64,000 nt of DNA from Chloroflexota bacterium (GCA_014874475.1 JADBJJ010000023.1:314001-378000), one strand, 5' to 3'; shown: positions 51,116-60,493, counted from the first letter of the stretch. The notes: generated from the letters alone by a model not told the origin. Made by a program: numbers and translations.

Positions 51116-52487
51116 TTTTCGCTTCCTCCCTCTCTCCTATTTCCCCCATACTCCCGACTTCCCCAATCAGCGACCACGGCCCGGCCCAGGTGATATGAAC
51201 CATCACCTGCTGACCGGTCAGGTCGCGCGGGGCCTCAAAGAAAACCAGTTTGTTGGTACGGGTGCGCCCCCACCAGCGGCCCTTCTTCCGACCTTCCACT
51301 AGCACTTCCACCGACTGTCCAACCAGACGGGCGTTAATCTCTCCAGCGATGCGGGCCTGCAACTCGTCCAGCGCCTTGCGGCGGCGTTCCTTCTCCTCCG
51401 GCGGGACATCGTCCGGGTAGCGACGGGCTGCCAGTGTCCGAGGACGGGGAGAGTAGCGGGCGATGTGGGCCTTATCCAGCCGCAGTTCCGCCAGCAGGTT
51501 GTAGGTGCGCATAAACTGGGCTTCCGTCTCCCCTGGAAAGCCAACGATGACGTCAGTGGCGATAGAGACATTGGGGATGAGGGACCGGGCCCGCGCGATC
51601 AGGCGGCGGTAATCATCGGCGGTATAGCCGCGGCGCATCCGGGCCAGGACCTCATCGTCTCCGGCCTGGACCGGCACCTCCAGATGCTCACAGACTTTGG
51701 GCAGGCGGGCCACCGTTTCCAGCAATTCGTCCGTCATCCAGGACGGGTGGCTGGTGAGGAAGCGGATCCGCTCCAGGCCCGCTATCTCGTGAAGTCGCTC
51801 CAGCAACCCTGCCAGGGGGGGACGGTGCCAGTCCGGAAAGAGATCGTAACCGTACCGGTCTACAATCTGTCCCAGCAGCGTGATTTCTTTCACCCCCTGG
51901 GCAACCAGCGCGCGGGCCTCCGCCAGGATGTCCTCTGCTGGCCGACTGCGCTCTGGGCCCCGGCGGTAGGGAATGATGCAGTACGTGCATGCGTGGGAAC
52001 AGCCCAGCACAGCCGGGACATATGCGGTGACCCGTCGCCCCTGCTCGGAGCGCGGAAGCAGGAAGGGAGCGGGGATACAAGAGGTAGCATCTTCAGCCTC
52101 CAGCGCTCGCCCGGCATCCACCACCCCCTTCTCCACCAGATGGTCCAGCAGAGGCCTCGGGTCCGACGGCGGTGCGAAGACATCTACCCACGGGAACCGC
52201 TCCCGCAAGGGCGCCGAATCCCGGCGGTCCACCAGGCAACCCATCAGGCCAATCACCAAATCCGGTCGGCGATCTTTCAAAGGACGCAGGGAACTCAGGC
52301 GCCCGTATACTTTATCCTCTGCTTGCTGTCGGACCACGCAAGTGTTCAGAACAATCACGTCGGCTTCTTCGGCCCGGCAAACCGGCGCATATCCCAGCCG
52401 CTCCAGAGCCGCCGCCAGCCGTTGAGAGTCAGCCTCATTCATCTGACAGCCAATAGTCCAGATATGATACCTCATCGGATATTTCAT
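51096..52487 (-). CDS. miaB: tRNA-2-methylthio-N6-dimethylallyladenosine synthase MiaB
   Basis: MiaB adds a methylthio group to i6A37 of tRNAs reading UNN codons. The 463-residue protein has the N-terminal cluster cysteines C14 (TIGCQMN), C50 (LNTCVV) and C84 (LMGCLVD), the radical SAM motif CSHACTYCIIPYRRG, ERSRP, and a C-terminal TRAM domain ending near LTGQQVMVHITWAG. Two starts, ATG 52487 and ATG 52475, are possible; neither has a strong SD. The Asn-Glu-Ala-Asp after C14 (MNEADSQ) is typical of MiaB as opposed to RimO or MtaB. Its 3' end overlaps the kinase start by 20 nt. Confidence 0.94.
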   Translation of the reverse strand: MKYPMRYHIWTIGCQMNEADSQRLAAALERLGYAPVCRAEEADVIVLNTCVVRQQAEDKVYGRLSSLRPLKDRRPDLVIGLMGCLVDRRDSAPLRERFPWVDVFAPPSDPRPLLDHLVEKGVVDAGRALEAEDATSCIPAPFLLPRSEQGRRVTAYVPAVLGCSHACTYCIIPYRRGPERSRPAEDILAEARALVAQGVKEITLLGQIVDRYGYDLFPDWHRPPLAGLLERLHEIAGLERIRFLTSHPSWMTDELLETVARLPKVCEHLEVPVQAGDDEVLARMRRGYTADDYRRLIARARSLIPNVSIATDVIVGFPGETEAQFMRTYNLLAELRLDKAHIARYSPRPRTLAARRYPDDVPPEEKERRRKALDELQARIAGEINARLVGQSVEVLVEGRKKGRWWGRTRTNKLVFFEAPRDLTGQQVMVHITWAGPWSLIGEVGSMGEIGEREEAKIGTAAG

Positions 52488-52526
52488 CCAGCATCAAATC
52501 TTCCCAGCGTAAGACCTTCTCCTAAA

Positions 52527-52554
52527 ATTATACACGCTTTCAGCAAGGAAGCAA
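52527..52554 (-). promoter_or_regulatory. Promoter for miaB and probably the kinase cluster
   Basis: On the minus strand, TTGCTT (52549-52554) and TATAAT (52527-52532) are separated by 16 bp. The miaB start lies about 40 nt after the -10. Confidence 0.7.
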
Positions 52555-52627
52555 TTTTGTAAATCTGCCAGATAGGTTTCAATTCTGTGACAAGTCGCTA
52601 TCTTCCGACGTGCTGGGCTCATAAAGG

Positions 52628-52825
52628 GTTACTGAATCTTCACCGCCGCGCAAGAAGGCCGGGTTCCGTTTCCTGGATAAAGGCGGGCGTACTATCCAGC
52701 ATATTGGCCCCACCCCTCTGCCCTCCCTCCCCCGCCCGGCTGCGCTGTGCGGGGAGGGGGCACTAAAGGCCCCATCCTGTGGCACCAACTCGGCGATGAG
52801 CCAACAGCGTTATCTTTTCAGCAAC
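52628..52825 (+). repeat. Dispersed repeat, copy B (198 bp)
   Basis: It begins GTTACTGAA and ends TTCAGCAAC (8 of 9 inverted). It shares with copy A the blocks CGCGCAAGAA, GCCGGGTT, ATTGGCCCCACCCC-like sequence, the CGGCTGCGC hairpin core and GATGAGCCAACAGCG. It sits between divergent genes, in the same orientation as copies A and C. Confidence 0.75.
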
Positions 52826-52963
52826 CCTCAGGAGAGAGATTACCGGCTGGGGGTGGTGGCAAGGAACCGCGCCGATGGCTCGTCCGAGGCGCCGCTGGGG
52901 GGTAAGGTGAGAAAACGGCCCGCCGGCCCTCTGTCCCAACTCGTGTCTGAACCTCGGGCCGGC

Positions 52964-52991
52964 TTGACAATTACCGGAAAAGGGCTATCAT
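52964..52991 (+). promoter_or_regulatory. Promoter for the acyl-CoA ligase gene at 53084
   Basis: TTGACA (52964-52969) and TATCAT (52986-52991) are separated by 16 bp. Confidence 0.7.
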
Positions 52992-53083
52992 AAAAATATC
53001 CTCCTGCCGCGTCACCGGTCTCTTTCCCCGACCGGTAGAATTTTTTAAAGGTTCCGTCCCATCAGCCAGAAAGGAGGTCTATC

Positions 53084-54703
53084 ATGCCCGCATATAACTT
53101 CCAACTGCTGCTGAAGCACATCCTCAACTACGGCGTCGCCTGGGCCCCCGATCAGGAAATCGTCTACCGCGACCTGGTTCGCCACTCCTACACCACCATG
53201 TACGGGCGGGTGCTCAAACTGGCCGGTGCCCTCCAGGCCCTGGGCGTCAAGCCGGGCACCCGGGTGGGCGTCATTGAGTGGGATAGCCACCGCTACTTGG
53301 AGATGTACTTCGCCATCCCCGGCATCGGCGCCGTCCTCCACACCATCAACCCCCGCCTGGCCCCCGAAGACATCGCCTACACAATGGCCCACGCCGAGGA
53401 CGAGGTCCTCATCTTCCATGAGGACTTCTACCCCCTGGTGGAGCGTCTCCGACCCCGCATCCCCTCCATCCGCAAGACCATCCTGTTGACCGACCGGAAG
53501 GAGAAGCCGGACATCAAGACGGATGCGGAGTACGAAGAGTTGCTCTCGGCGACTATCCCGCTGGACGAACTGCCCGACATAGACGAGAACACGCTGGCGA
53601 CGATGGCCTATACCACCGGCACGACCGGCCTGCCAAAGGGTGTTTATTTTACCCATCGGCAACTGGTCCTGCATACGTTCTCCATCGGTCTGGCGGTGGC
53701 GGCCTTCGGCAACTTCGGCGGCGTGAGCAAGAACGACGTCTACATGCCCCTCACGCCGATGTTCCACGTCCATGCCTGGGGAATCCCCTACATGTCCACC
53801 CTCTTCGGCGTCAAGCAGGTCTACCCAGGCCGGTATGAGCCGGAGATGCTGATGCGACTCCTCCTCACCGAGAAGGTCACCTTCAGCCACTGCGTTCCCA
53901 CCATCCTCCAGATGATTGTCACCTCTCCGGCAGTGCGCGGGCTGGACCTGAGCAACTGGAAGGTGGTCATCGGCGGGGCGCGGCTGCCGAAAGGGCTGGC
54001 CCTGGAGGCGACCAAACTGGGCATCAAGGTCTACGCCGGGTACGGCCTCTCCGAGACCTGCCCCGTCCTCACCCTGGCCCACCTGAAGCCGCCCATGCAG
54101 GCCTGGAGCCCGGACCAGCAACTGGACCGGCAGATTATGACCGGCTTCATCGCCCCGCTGGTCTACCTGCGAGTGGTGGACGCGGCCGGGAACGCTGTCC
54201 CGAAGGATGGGCGCTCCACCGGCGAGATTATCGTCCGGGCCCCGTGGTGTACCCAGGGCTACTACAAGGAACCGGAGAGGAGCGAGGAACTATGGGCCGG
54301 CGGCTGGATGCACACCGGCGACGTCGCCTACATGGACGAGTATGGCTATATCCAGATTGTGGACCGGCTCAAGGACGTCATCAAGAGCGGTGGCGAGTGG
54401 ATTGTCTCCCAGGAACTGGAGAACCTGCTCAGCCTGCACGACGGGGTGCTGGAGGCAGCAGTCATCGGCATCCCGGACGAGAAATGGGGCGAGCGCCCAC
54501 TGGCCATCATCGTCCCGCGCGAGGAGTACAAGGGGAAACTCACGGGGGATATGCTCCGCGCCCACCTCAGCCGTTATGTGGAGGAGGGCTTGATCACCGA
54601 TTGGTCGGTGCCAGAGCACTACACCTTCGCGGATGAGTTGCCCAAGACCAGCGTGGGCAAGATTGATAAGAAGGTGCTGCGGAGCCGCTTCGGCGCGGTG
54701 TAG
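53084..54703 (+). CDS. Fatty-acyl-CoA ligase (AMP-binding family)
   Basis: This second acid-CoA ligase in the window has 539 residues, with the P-loop [22 protein letters not shown], the [11 protein letters not shown] motif, [20 protein letters not shown] and the catalytic lysine in SVGKIDKK near the end. The long insert before the P-loop and the FHVHAWG motif recall medium- and long-chain fatty-acid ligases (AlkK/FadD3-like). The ATG follows AGGAGGTCTATC. It is monocistronic between its own promoter and a terminator hairpin. The natural substrate is not determined. Confidence 0.92.
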   Translation: MPAYNFQLLLKHILNYGVAWAPDQEIVYRDLVRHSYTTMYGRVLKLAGALQALGVKPGTRVGVIEWDSHRYLEMYFAIPGIGAVLHTINPRLAPEDIAYTMAHAEDEVLIFHEDFYPLVERLRPRIPSIRKTILLTDRKEKPDIKTDAEYEELLSATIPLDELPDIDENTLATMAYTTGTTGLPKGVYFTHRQLVLHTFSIGLAVAAFGNFGGVSKNDVYMPLTPMFHVHAWGIPYMSTLFGVKQVYPGRYEPEMLMRLLLTEKVTFSHCVPTILQMIVTSPAVRGLDLSNWKVVIGGARLPKGLALEATKLGIKVYAGYGLSETCPVLTLAHLKPPMQAWSPDQQLDRQIMTGFIAPLVYLRVVDAAGNAVPKDGRSTGEIIVRAPWCTQGYYKEPERSEELWAGGWMHTGDVAYMDEYGYIQIVDRLKDVIKSGGEWIVSQELENLLSLHDGVLEAAVIGIPDEKWGERPLAIIVPREEYKGKLTGDMLRAHLSRYVEEGLITDWSVPEHYTFADELPKTSVGKIDKKVLRSRFGAV

Positions 54704-54724
54704 ATGGTCACTGGCCGCTACACG

Positions 54725-54759
54725 ACGGCGCACCGGGGCGCTTCCCTCCGGTGCGCCGT
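54725..54759. terminator. Terminator hairpin after the acyl-CoA ligase gene
   Basis: ACGGCGCACCGG (54725-54736) pairs perfectly with CCGGTGCGCCGT (54748-54759), 11-nt loop, followed by TGTGTT. It lies between convergent genes. Confidence 0.75.
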
Positions 54760-54789
54760 TGTGTTCCCGCCCCCGCCTACCCCACCCCT

Positions 54790-55578
54790 TTATGGCCCCC
54801 CGAGCCACTTCTGCCGCAAGCGGGGGAGCGTCCCATCCTCCTCCATCGCCGTCAGCGCGCCGTTAATGGCGCGCAGAAGCGCGCCATCCTCCCGGCGGAC
54901 CGCGACGGCGTAGAGTTCATCCGTCACCGGGTCGCCGACGACCTCCAGCGGCATCCCCTGCCCAATCCCGGCCAGCGCCGAAAGGTGGTCCACCAGTGCG
55001 GCGTCAGCCTGGCTTGAGGCGACCCGCGCCAGCGCTTCCGCCGCCGTCGGGCAGGGCAGGACGGTCAGGCCAGCCAGCCGCCGGGCCCAATGCCGGGCGA
55101 TCACGTCCCCTTCACTCCCCCATTCAACTGCCAGAGTCCGTCCCGCCAGATCGGCCATCCCTGAAATGTCCGCTATCTCCGCCTGCACCACCAGCACCTC
55201 CCCGGCATTGAAATAAGAGCGGGAGTAGGCGAAATCGGCCATCCGGGCCGGGTCCACGTACAGAGCGGAAATCACCACGTCCACCACGTCCGCGGTCAGC
55301 GCGTCGTAGAGGCCGTCGTAAGAGAGATTGGCGACGAAGTGGGCCTCCACTCCCAGCCGGGCCGCCAGTTCCCGCCCCAGATCCACGTCCAGCCCGACCA
55401 GGTTTCCCTCCTCCAGATACTCAAAGGGCGGGTAACTGGCATCCATCCCCACCCGCAAGACTCCCGCCTCTAGAATCCGGTCCAGACGGTCAGCGGAGCA
55501 GGCAGCAAGGAGCAGACAGCAGGAAGCGAGAAACAGGGCGCAGGTCGCATAGCGCAAGTGGGCAAATCGCGGGGTCAT
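54790..55578 (-). CDS. Solute-binding lipoprotein of an amino-acid-type ABC transporter (family 3)
   Basis: This 262-residue extracellular binding protein has a signal peptide ending LLLAACSAD, a good lipobox, and the SBP family 3 pattern: LRVGMDASYPPFEYLEEGNLVGLDVDLG, VDVVISALYVDPAR and LAVEWGSEGDVIA. It probably binds a polar amino acid. No permease or ATPase genes are near, so it works with components elsewhere or has become a stand-alone sensor protein. Its ATG lies 4 nt after the stop of the glycoside hydrolase gene, in a small ATGAC repeat that supplies both codons. Confidence 0.88.
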   Translation of the reverse strand: MTPRFAHLRYATCALFLASCCLLLAACSADRLDRILEAGVLRVGMDASYPPFEYLEEGNLVGLDVDLGRELAARLGVEAHFVANLSYDGLYDALTADVVDVVISALYVDPARMADFAYSRSYFNAGEVLVVQAEIADISGMADLAGRTLAVEWGSEGDVIARHWARRLAGLTVLPCPTAAEALARVASSQADAALVDHLSALAGIGQGMPLEVVGDPVTDELYAVAVRREDGALLRAINGALTAMEEDGTLPRLRQKWLGGP

Positions 55579-55582
55579 TGGG

Positions 55583-56716
55583 TCATTCCGTCATCGGGGC
55601 ATTCCCCGTATATTCCTGTACTGCCAGATAGACCGGTTTGGGGCGGAAGTCGTCGGTGACGAAGGTGTAATAGTCCTGAAAGTTACGGAGGGGGGCGGGG
55701 TAGCGAAAGGCCCAGAAAGCGACAGCCCGGCACCAGGGCCAGTTCTGGCGGGCCCACTCGTAGGCGCCGACGGTGTAGGCGACGCGCTGGGCCGGGCGGA
55801 CGGCGCGCGCCCAGCGGGGATGGTCATTCCATCCCCCTTCGGTGATGTAGACGGGTTTGTGGCCGTCCCCATGGGCCTCCATAACCGCCCGCAGAAGTTC
55901 AGTCCGACGGAAGTTAATGACGTCCGGCGCGGGGTCGGCCTCCGGCGGGAATCCCGTCCCGTAGGTATGGACGGCCAGGGCGTCAAAGTACGGCGCGGCC
56001 CCGGCGGCGTACATCCCCTCCAGATAGTCCAGGTCATTCAGGCCCACCGGGCTCCCCGGCGGTTCCAGGGTGGGAGCCAGGGCCCCCGCCAGCACCACCG
56101 CGTCGGGGTTGGCGGCATGGGCCGCCGGATACACCACCCGCAGCATCTCCGTGTAGGCGCGGGGGTCCACCGGGCGGTAGCCCCATTCCAGGCTCAGGTT
56201 CGGCTCGTTCCAGATGATGACGTGGTTCACTTCCCCCCGGTAGCGGGTGAGGAAGGCGGCGACGAAGGCGGCGAATTCATCGTAGAACTCGGGGTCAATG
56301 TAGTTGAAGGTGGTGTCTTTCGGGCGCGCCCAATCGGGGACAAAGCCCAGCCGGGCGATGACCGTTAACCCCTGAGCGCGGGCATGGCGGATGACCATGT
56401 CCGAATGGGCCCAGTCAAACTGGCCCGGACGGGGTTGGATGTAGGGCCAGGGGAAGAATTCCACAATCCAGGGCGCGCCCATTTCCCGCACCATCTGAAG
56501 GGTGCGTTGAATTTTCCACTCTTCCACCTCATCGGTGAGGCGGGTGTGGACGCCAACCAGGGGGTTGGTAGTGTGCACCTCCTGGGGCGAACCGACCACC
56601 ACCAGGGCGCGCGGCGGGCGGAGGCTCCAGAGGATGAGGAGGAACAGAGCCAGACGGAGGAAAAGCGGCCAGCGGATCGCTCTTGCCTGGAATATTTTAC
56701 CCCAAAGGGCGCGCAT
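55583..56716 (-). CDS. Membrane-anchored or secreted clan-A glycoside hydrolase (GH39/GH5-like)
   Basis: This 377-residue protein has a hydrophobic N-terminal helix (about residues 17-33) that serves as signal anchor, followed by a TIM-barrel. The acid/base glutamate is visible in HVIIWNEPNLS and the nucleophile in PVYITEGGWND. FPWPYIQPRPGQFDW matches the barrel start of cellulase-like and GH39-like proteins. The substrate (a plant or microbial polysaccharide, or an oligosaccharide) cannot be told. The binding-protein gene follows directly. Confidence 0.82.
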   Translation of the reverse strand: MRALWGKIFQARAIRWPLFLRLALFLLILWSLRPPRALVVVGSPQEVHTTNPLVGVHTRLTDEVEEWKIQRTLQMVREMGAPWIVEFFPWPYIQPRPGQFDWAHSDMVIRHARAQGLTVIARLGFVPDWARPKDTTFNYIDPEFYDEFAAFVAAFLTRYRGEVNHVIIWNEPNLSLEWGYRPVDPRAYTEMLRVVYPAAHAANPDAVVLAGALAPTLEPPGSPVGLNDLDYLEGMYAAGAAPYFDALAVHTYGTGFPPEADPAPDVINFRRTELLRAVMEAHGDGHKPVYITEGGWNDHPRWARAVRPAQRVAYTVGAYEWARQNWPWCRAVAFWAFRYPAPLRNFQDYYTFVTDDFRPKPVYLAVQEYTGNAPMTE

Positions 56717-56725
56717 GACCCCTGA

Positions 56726-58237
56726 CTACACTCCAGCCTGTGCCATGTTCTGCGGACGACGCAGCACCTGCTCTTCGCAGACCCGGCGGAAGTGGAAACC
56801 GTAAATCGCCAACGTCACCGCCATCGGGAACGAGCGCGGCCGGTGGAGCAGTGTCCACAGGAGTAGCCGCCAGTAATGTACCCGCTCCACTCCCCGAAGC
56901 CCCAAATGATAGAGAGACCGTAAGAAGGCCAGAATGGCTTCTCTGTCCACATAAATCCGGAGGCGTGGGGGCCGATACTCCCTCAGAAACGTGCGCACCC
57001 GCTCATAATAGGCAGCGGGGGAATAGATGTGCTTCAGGAGTTCCCGATACCCGTCCTTCAGCACTTCCAGCCCCATTTTCGGAATGATGTTGGTGAAATC
57101 CACCACGTTGTTGCCCGACGGTTCCCCCGCCAGCCGCCCTTCCCGCTTCAACCGTTCGTAAAGTCGGGTTCCGTAGGGGGCCTGCAGGAGCCCCACCATC
57201 GCCGCCGCGATGCCGCTCTGCTGGATGAACTCTATCTGACGGCGAAAGATGGACGGCGGGTCGCTGTCAAAGCCAATAATGAAGCCCCCTTCCACATGCA
57301 TCCCCGCCCGCTGGATGCGCCGGACGCTCTCCAGCAGGTCTCGGCGGAGGTTCTGGGCCTTGTGGGTTTCCAAGAGGCTCTCCTCGCAGGGTGTCTCAAT
57401 GCCGATAAAGACGGTCGTGAACCCGGCCTCCACCATCTGGCGCAGCAACTCCTCATCGTCGGCCAGGTTGATGGAGACCTGCGTGCTGAAGGTGACGCCG
57501 ACTTTGTCTTTCCGCCACTCGGTCAGCGCGGGGAGAAGTTCGTTCTTCACTGCGCGCCGGTCGCCGATGAGATTGTCGTCCACGAAGAAGACACTTCCCC
57601 GCCATCCCAGGCTGTAGAGATGGTCCAACTCGGCGATGACCTGCCCGGCGCTTTTGGTCCGGGGCGTCCGCCCCAGCAACGCGGTGATGTTGCAGAACTC
57701 GCAGTCAAAGGGACAGCCCCGGGAGAACTGCACCGCCATAGACGCGTAGCGACGCATATCAGCCAGTTCCCAGAGCGGTATCGGCGACTTTCGCATATCG
57801 GCGAAGCCATCGGCCCGGTAGACCCGCTGGGGCGTTCCCCGCTCCAGGTCGGCCAGAAAGCGCGGCAGTGTCAATTCTCCTTCATCCAGGACAAAGTAGT
57901 CCACCTGGCTGAACTTCTCGTACTCTTCGGTGAAGAGCGGCCCCCCGGCGACGATAGTTCGCCCGGCGGCCTTGCAGCGGGCGATGACCTGGCGCGCCGA
58001 CTCCCGCTGGATGCCCATCCCGCTCACCAGAACGATATCGGCCCATTCCAGGTCGGCGGGGCGCAGGTCAGTCACATTCAGGTCCACCAGCCGCTTCGGC
58101 CACTCCCGGGGCAGCATCGCCGCCACAGTCAGCAGCCCCAACGGTGGCCCAAACGCCGCCTTGCGAATGAACCGCAGTGCATGTTTGAAACTCCAGAAGG
58201 TATCCGGAAATTGGGGGTAAATCAACAGAACGTTCAT
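56726..58237 (-). CDS. B12-binding radical SAM protein with DUF4070-like C-terminus
   Basis: This 503-residue class B-type radical SAM protein has an N-terminal cobalamin-binding domain (LLIYPQFPDTFWSFKHAL, DIVLVSGMGIQ, IVAGGPLFTEEY), the radical SAM motif RGCPFDCEFCNITALLG, VDDNLIGD, FIGIETPCEESL and GFIIGFDSDP. A C-terminal helical region carrying the DUF4070-like pattern follows. Related proteins include methyltransferases such as the hopanoid C-2 methylase HpnP, but the reaction here is unknown. The ATG has GGAGGACC. A promoter lies at 58305-58332. No hopanoid genes are nearby. Confidence 0.85.
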   Translation of the reverse strand: MNVLLIYPQFPDTFWSFKHALRFIRKAAFGPPLGLLTVAAMLPREWPKRLVDLNVTDLRPADLEWADIVLVSGMGIQRESARQVIARCKAAGRTIVAGGPLFTEEYEKFSQVDYFVLDEGELTLPRFLADLERGTPQRVYRADGFADMRKSPIPLWELADMRRYASMAVQFSRGCPFDCEFCNITALLGRTPRTKSAGQVIAELDHLYSLGWRGSVFFVDDNLIGDRRAVKNELLPALTEWRKDKVGVTFSTQVSINLADDEELLRQMVEAGFTTVFIGIETPCEESLLETHKAQNLRRDLLESVRRIQRAGMHVEGGFIIGFDSDPPSIFRRQIEFIQQSGIAAAMVGLLQAPYGTRLYERLKREGRLAGEPSGNNVVDFTNIIPKMGLEVLKDGYRELLKHIYSPAAYYERVRTFLREYRPPRLRIYVDREAILAFLRSLYHLGLRGVERVHYWRLLLWTLLHRPRSFPMAVTLAIYGFHFRRVCEEQVLRRPQNMAQAGV

Positions 58238-58304
58238 GGTCCTCCTTTCACAGACCAGTGGTCAGATTGGGCCTTTGCCCGATGGTCTCCCCCTATCACA
58301 GTGA

Positions 58305-58332
58305 ATTATAGAACAAATTCTCCGCATTGCAA
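58305..58332 (-). promoter_or_regulatory. Promoter for the B12 radical SAM gene
   Basis: On the minus strand, TTGCAA (58327-58332) and TATAAT (58305-58310) are separated by 16 bp. Confidence 0.65.
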
Positions 58333-58493
58333 ATTCCGGGGGCATTCCAGGAAAAGAGAGGTTTGGGGGCAGCATCCTCTGTCCGCCGCCACCCAACCCT
58401 CTATCCCCTCTCCCCTGGGGGAGACATTCTGAAAGCAACGCCCAGGGCGGCGCCTCTCGCTTCCCGAACAGCAAGTTGATATGACGTATTGTT

Positions 58494-58520
58494 TGTATCG
58501 GCAGCGTCGCCGCCGATACA
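58494..58520 (-). terminator. Hairpin after the epimerase gene at 58530
   Basis: TGTATCGGC (58494-58502) pairs perfectly with GCCGATACA (58512-58520), 9-nt loop, 9 nt after the stop. There is no clear T-run on the minus strand. Confidence 0.55.
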
Positions 58521-58529
58521 ACAACCTTT

Positions 58530-59567
58530 TCACAGGGCCGGCGAGGGCTTCTGTGGAGAGGGCTTCTGGACCGGCCGCGCGCGGCGGGCCCGTCGGGCCT
58601 CTTCCCGTCGCTGTCTCCAGTAAGGGGATTGCCGGAGAAGCCACCAGCGCACCAGCGGACGGAAGAGCCGGATCAGATGCCGCCGGAAACCCAGAACGGC
58701 AACCATATCCCGGAGATAATCGTCCAGTGTCCGCTGCTGATACTGCAGGAGGCGCTGGCTCTCTTCGGTGTCCAGCCAGTCGGTGCAGAACGGTACGGTG
58801 CTGAAGGCCTCCTTCGGCAGCATGCCCACGCCCATCGCCTCCAGAATCCGCGCCGCCATTTCCCCAAAGTAGAACTGACAGCGCGGCCCACCGCCGATGA
58901 GCAGGACCTTCCCCCAGACCTCGGGGTGGCTCACCGCGTTGGCAATTGCCAGGCCGACGTCCCGGGTATGGACGAACTCCATGCGGTTGTCCAGCGGGAC
59001 ATCAAACATCCCCGGGTCGGGACGCATGGCGAGAGGAAAGACCGCACCGAAACGCAAGATAACCCACTCCAGGCCCGACTCCCGAATTATCTGCTCGCAG
59101 AGGACTTTATGGCGGGAGTAATGCTCCAGCGGGTAGAGGGGGTCGTCGGCCCGGCGGGGCGGGCTCTGGTCCTGGGTTCGCCCGTAGACATGCAGCGAAG
59201 AGGAGAAGACCAGACGGGGAGGCCGGGGCTGGGCTTTCATCGCCTTTATCAGGTTGCGGGTGCCCTCCACATTCACCTGATAGGCCAGGTCGGGCTGAGC
59301 CTCAGATTCTACGCCCGTGGCGGAGAGTTTGGGGGTGATAAAGGCCAGATGGACGACCACATCCTGCCCCTCCACCGCCCGGGCGACCTCTTCAGGGCGG
59401 CGCAGGTCGCCCCATATGACCTCTATGCGGTCGCCGTAGCGGCGGGCCGCCCGCTCGTTGGCCTTCGTCCGCAAGTCAAAACAGCGGATCCGATGCCCCT
59501 GGCGGAGCAGTTCCTCCAGCGCGCTCTGCCCGACGTTGCCGAAGGCTCCAGTCAGCAGCACTTTCAT
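58530..59567 (-). CDS. NAD-dependent epimerase/dehydratase (extended SDR)
   Basis: This 345-residue extended SDR has the nucleotide loop VLLTGAFGNVGQSAL, IEVIWGDLRRPEE, VVVHLAFITP, FSSSLHVYG, and YSRHK as the YxxxK active site. The C-terminus is very basic (RRREEARRARRA-type), unlike typical soluble epimerases, and may contact membrane or nucleic acid. The ATG at 59567 has AAAGGAGTCCC. The TetR gene lies 10 nt upstream, so the pair forms an operon controlled by the operator at 60205-60222. The substrate is unknown. Confidence 0.85.
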   Translation of the reverse strand: MKVLLTGAFGNVGQSALEELLRQGHRIRCFDLRTKANERAARRYGDRIEVIWGDLRRPEEVARAVEGQDVVVHLAFITPKLSATGVESEAQPDLAYQVNVEGTRNLIKAMKAQPRPPRLVFSSSLHVYGRTQDQSPPRRADDPLYPLEHYSRHKVLCEQIIRESGLEWVILRFGAVFPLAMRPDPGMFDVPLDNRMEFVHTRDVGLAIANAVSHPEVWGKVLLIGGGPRCQFYFGEMAARILEAMGVGMLPKEAFSTVPFCTDWLDTEESQRLLQYQQRTLDDYLRDMVAVLGFRRHLIRLFRPLVRWWLLRQSPYWRQRREEARRARRARPVQKPSPQKPSPAL

Positions 59568-59577
59568 GGGACTCCTT

Positions 59578-60189
59578 TCAACCGGATAAATTTTCATGAG
59601 TGCACCGCATTCCATCCAGGAGCATCCCCACACTTTGCTGCACGACCTGTCCCCAGTCGGCCCCGTCGGGGTCTACGGTCGCTTGAAGGACCAGCCCGAT
59701 GGCCATGGAGAGAAGCGCGTTGGCCGCCACGTCGGGGTCTACCCGGCGCAGACTTCCCTCGGCGATGCCGGCCTCTATCATCCCGGCAAAAAAGGCCCGG
59801 TAGCGGCGGTATGGGTTGATTGTCGCCTGCCAGACGCGAGGATCGCGGGCCGCCTGGCCCATGAATTCCAGGAAAATCGGGAGTTTTCCGCGCGCAATCT
59901 CAAAGACCTGCTGGGCCGTCCCTGCCATCTGCATCAGAGCATCAGGGACGGTGGCAGCCCCAAAGCGCAGCGCGGCCAACCGCTCTCCCAGCCCCGCCAG
60001 CCACCGCTCCAGCAGTTCCAGAAAGACGGCCTGCTTGGTGGGGAAGTGGTAGAAGAAGGCCCCCTTGCTGACCCCGGCCTGCTCGCAGATTTCGGCCACG
60101 CCAGTGGCGTCATACCCCTGGCGGGCAAAGCACTCCTCCGCTGCCGCCAGGATGCGCTCGCGCGTTTCCTCGGCCCGTCCTCGCATCAT
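59578..60189 (-). CDS. TetR/AcrR-family transcriptional regulator
   Basis: This 203-residue repressor has the N-terminal helix-turn-helix of the TetR family (RERILAAAEECFARQGYDATGVAEICEQAGVSKGAFFYHFPTK, read in two parts around residues 9-30 and 31-52). A C-terminal ligand domain with IFLEFMGQAARDP and FFAGMIEAGIAEG follows. The ATG at 60189 (with a second at 60186) has GGGGGAGAA. A perfect 18-bp palindrome lies just downstream of the -10 box of its own promoter, so it probably represses itself and the following epimerase gene. The inducer is unknown. Confidence 0.93.
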   Translation of the reverse strand: MMRGRAEETRERILAAAEECFARQGYDATGVAEICEQAGVSKGAFFYHFPTKQAVFLELLERWLAGLGERLAALRFGAATVPDALMQMAGTAQQVFEIARGKLPIFLEFMGQAARDPRVWQATINPYRRYRAFFAGMIEAGIAEGSLRRVDPDVAANALLSMAIGLVLQATVDPDGADWGQVVQQSVGMLLDGMRCTHENLSG

Positions 60190-60204
60190 TTCTCCCCCTT
60201 TTAT

Positions 60205-60222
60205 ATACCGACCGGTCGGTAT
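60205..60222. promoter_or_regulatory. TetR operator, perfect 18-bp palindrome
   Basis: ATACCGACCGGTCGGTAT is a perfect palindrome of the type bound by many TetR-family repressors. It sits 2 bp downstream of the -10 box, over the expected transcription start, and 16 nt before the tetR start codon. Confidence 0.85.
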
Positions 60223-60224
60223 TT

Positions 60225-60253
60225 ATTGTACCATGAAGGCGATAATGTGTCAA
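60225..60253 (-). promoter_or_regulatory. Promoter of the tetR-epimerase operon
   Basis: On the minus strand, TTGACA (60248-60253) and TACAAT (60225-60230) are separated by 17 bp. Confidence 0.8.
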
Positions 60254-60271
60254 GTTCTATGCCGACGGTCT

Positions 60272-60440
60272 ATCCAGGCTGAGTTCCATTTCCTGGATAA
60301 GAGCGGACGCGCCATCCGCCATATTGGCCCACCCCGCTCCCCACTCTCACAGCCGCGCCGTGCGGGGAGAGGGCGCTAAAGACCCCGCTCTGTGCCAGCA
60401 CCAACTTGGCGATGAGCCAACAGCGTTATATTTCGGCAAC
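60272..60440 (+). repeat. Dispersed repeat, copy C (5' end degraded)
   Basis: Homology to copies A and B starts near CCAGGCTGAGTTCC (GCCGGGTTCC in B) and continues through CCTGGATAAG, ATATTGGCCC, the G/C hairpin core, CGCTAAAGACCCCGC and GATGAGCCAACAGCG, ending TTCGGCAAC. The left terminal repeat is not recognisable. Confidence 0.7.
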
Positions 60441-60464
60441 GCTCAGGAGGGGGATTGCCTCCAT

Positions 60465-60493
60465 TTGCGTAAATGCAGAAGTGAGGGTAGAAT
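60465..60493 (+). promoter_or_regulatory. Promoter giving a probably leaderless mRNA
   Basis: TTGCGT (60465-60470) and TAGAAT (60488-60493) are separated by 17 bp. The ATG at 60503 is only 10 nt past the -10, where transcription should start, and no SD precedes it. Confidence 0.55.

Larger units (their letters stand above)
52488..53083. other. Intergenic region between divergent miaB and acyl-CoA ligase genes
   Basis: This 596-bp gap contains the miaB promoter, repeat copy B (52628-52825) and the ligase promoter (52964-52991). I see no gene in it. Confidence 0.7.
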
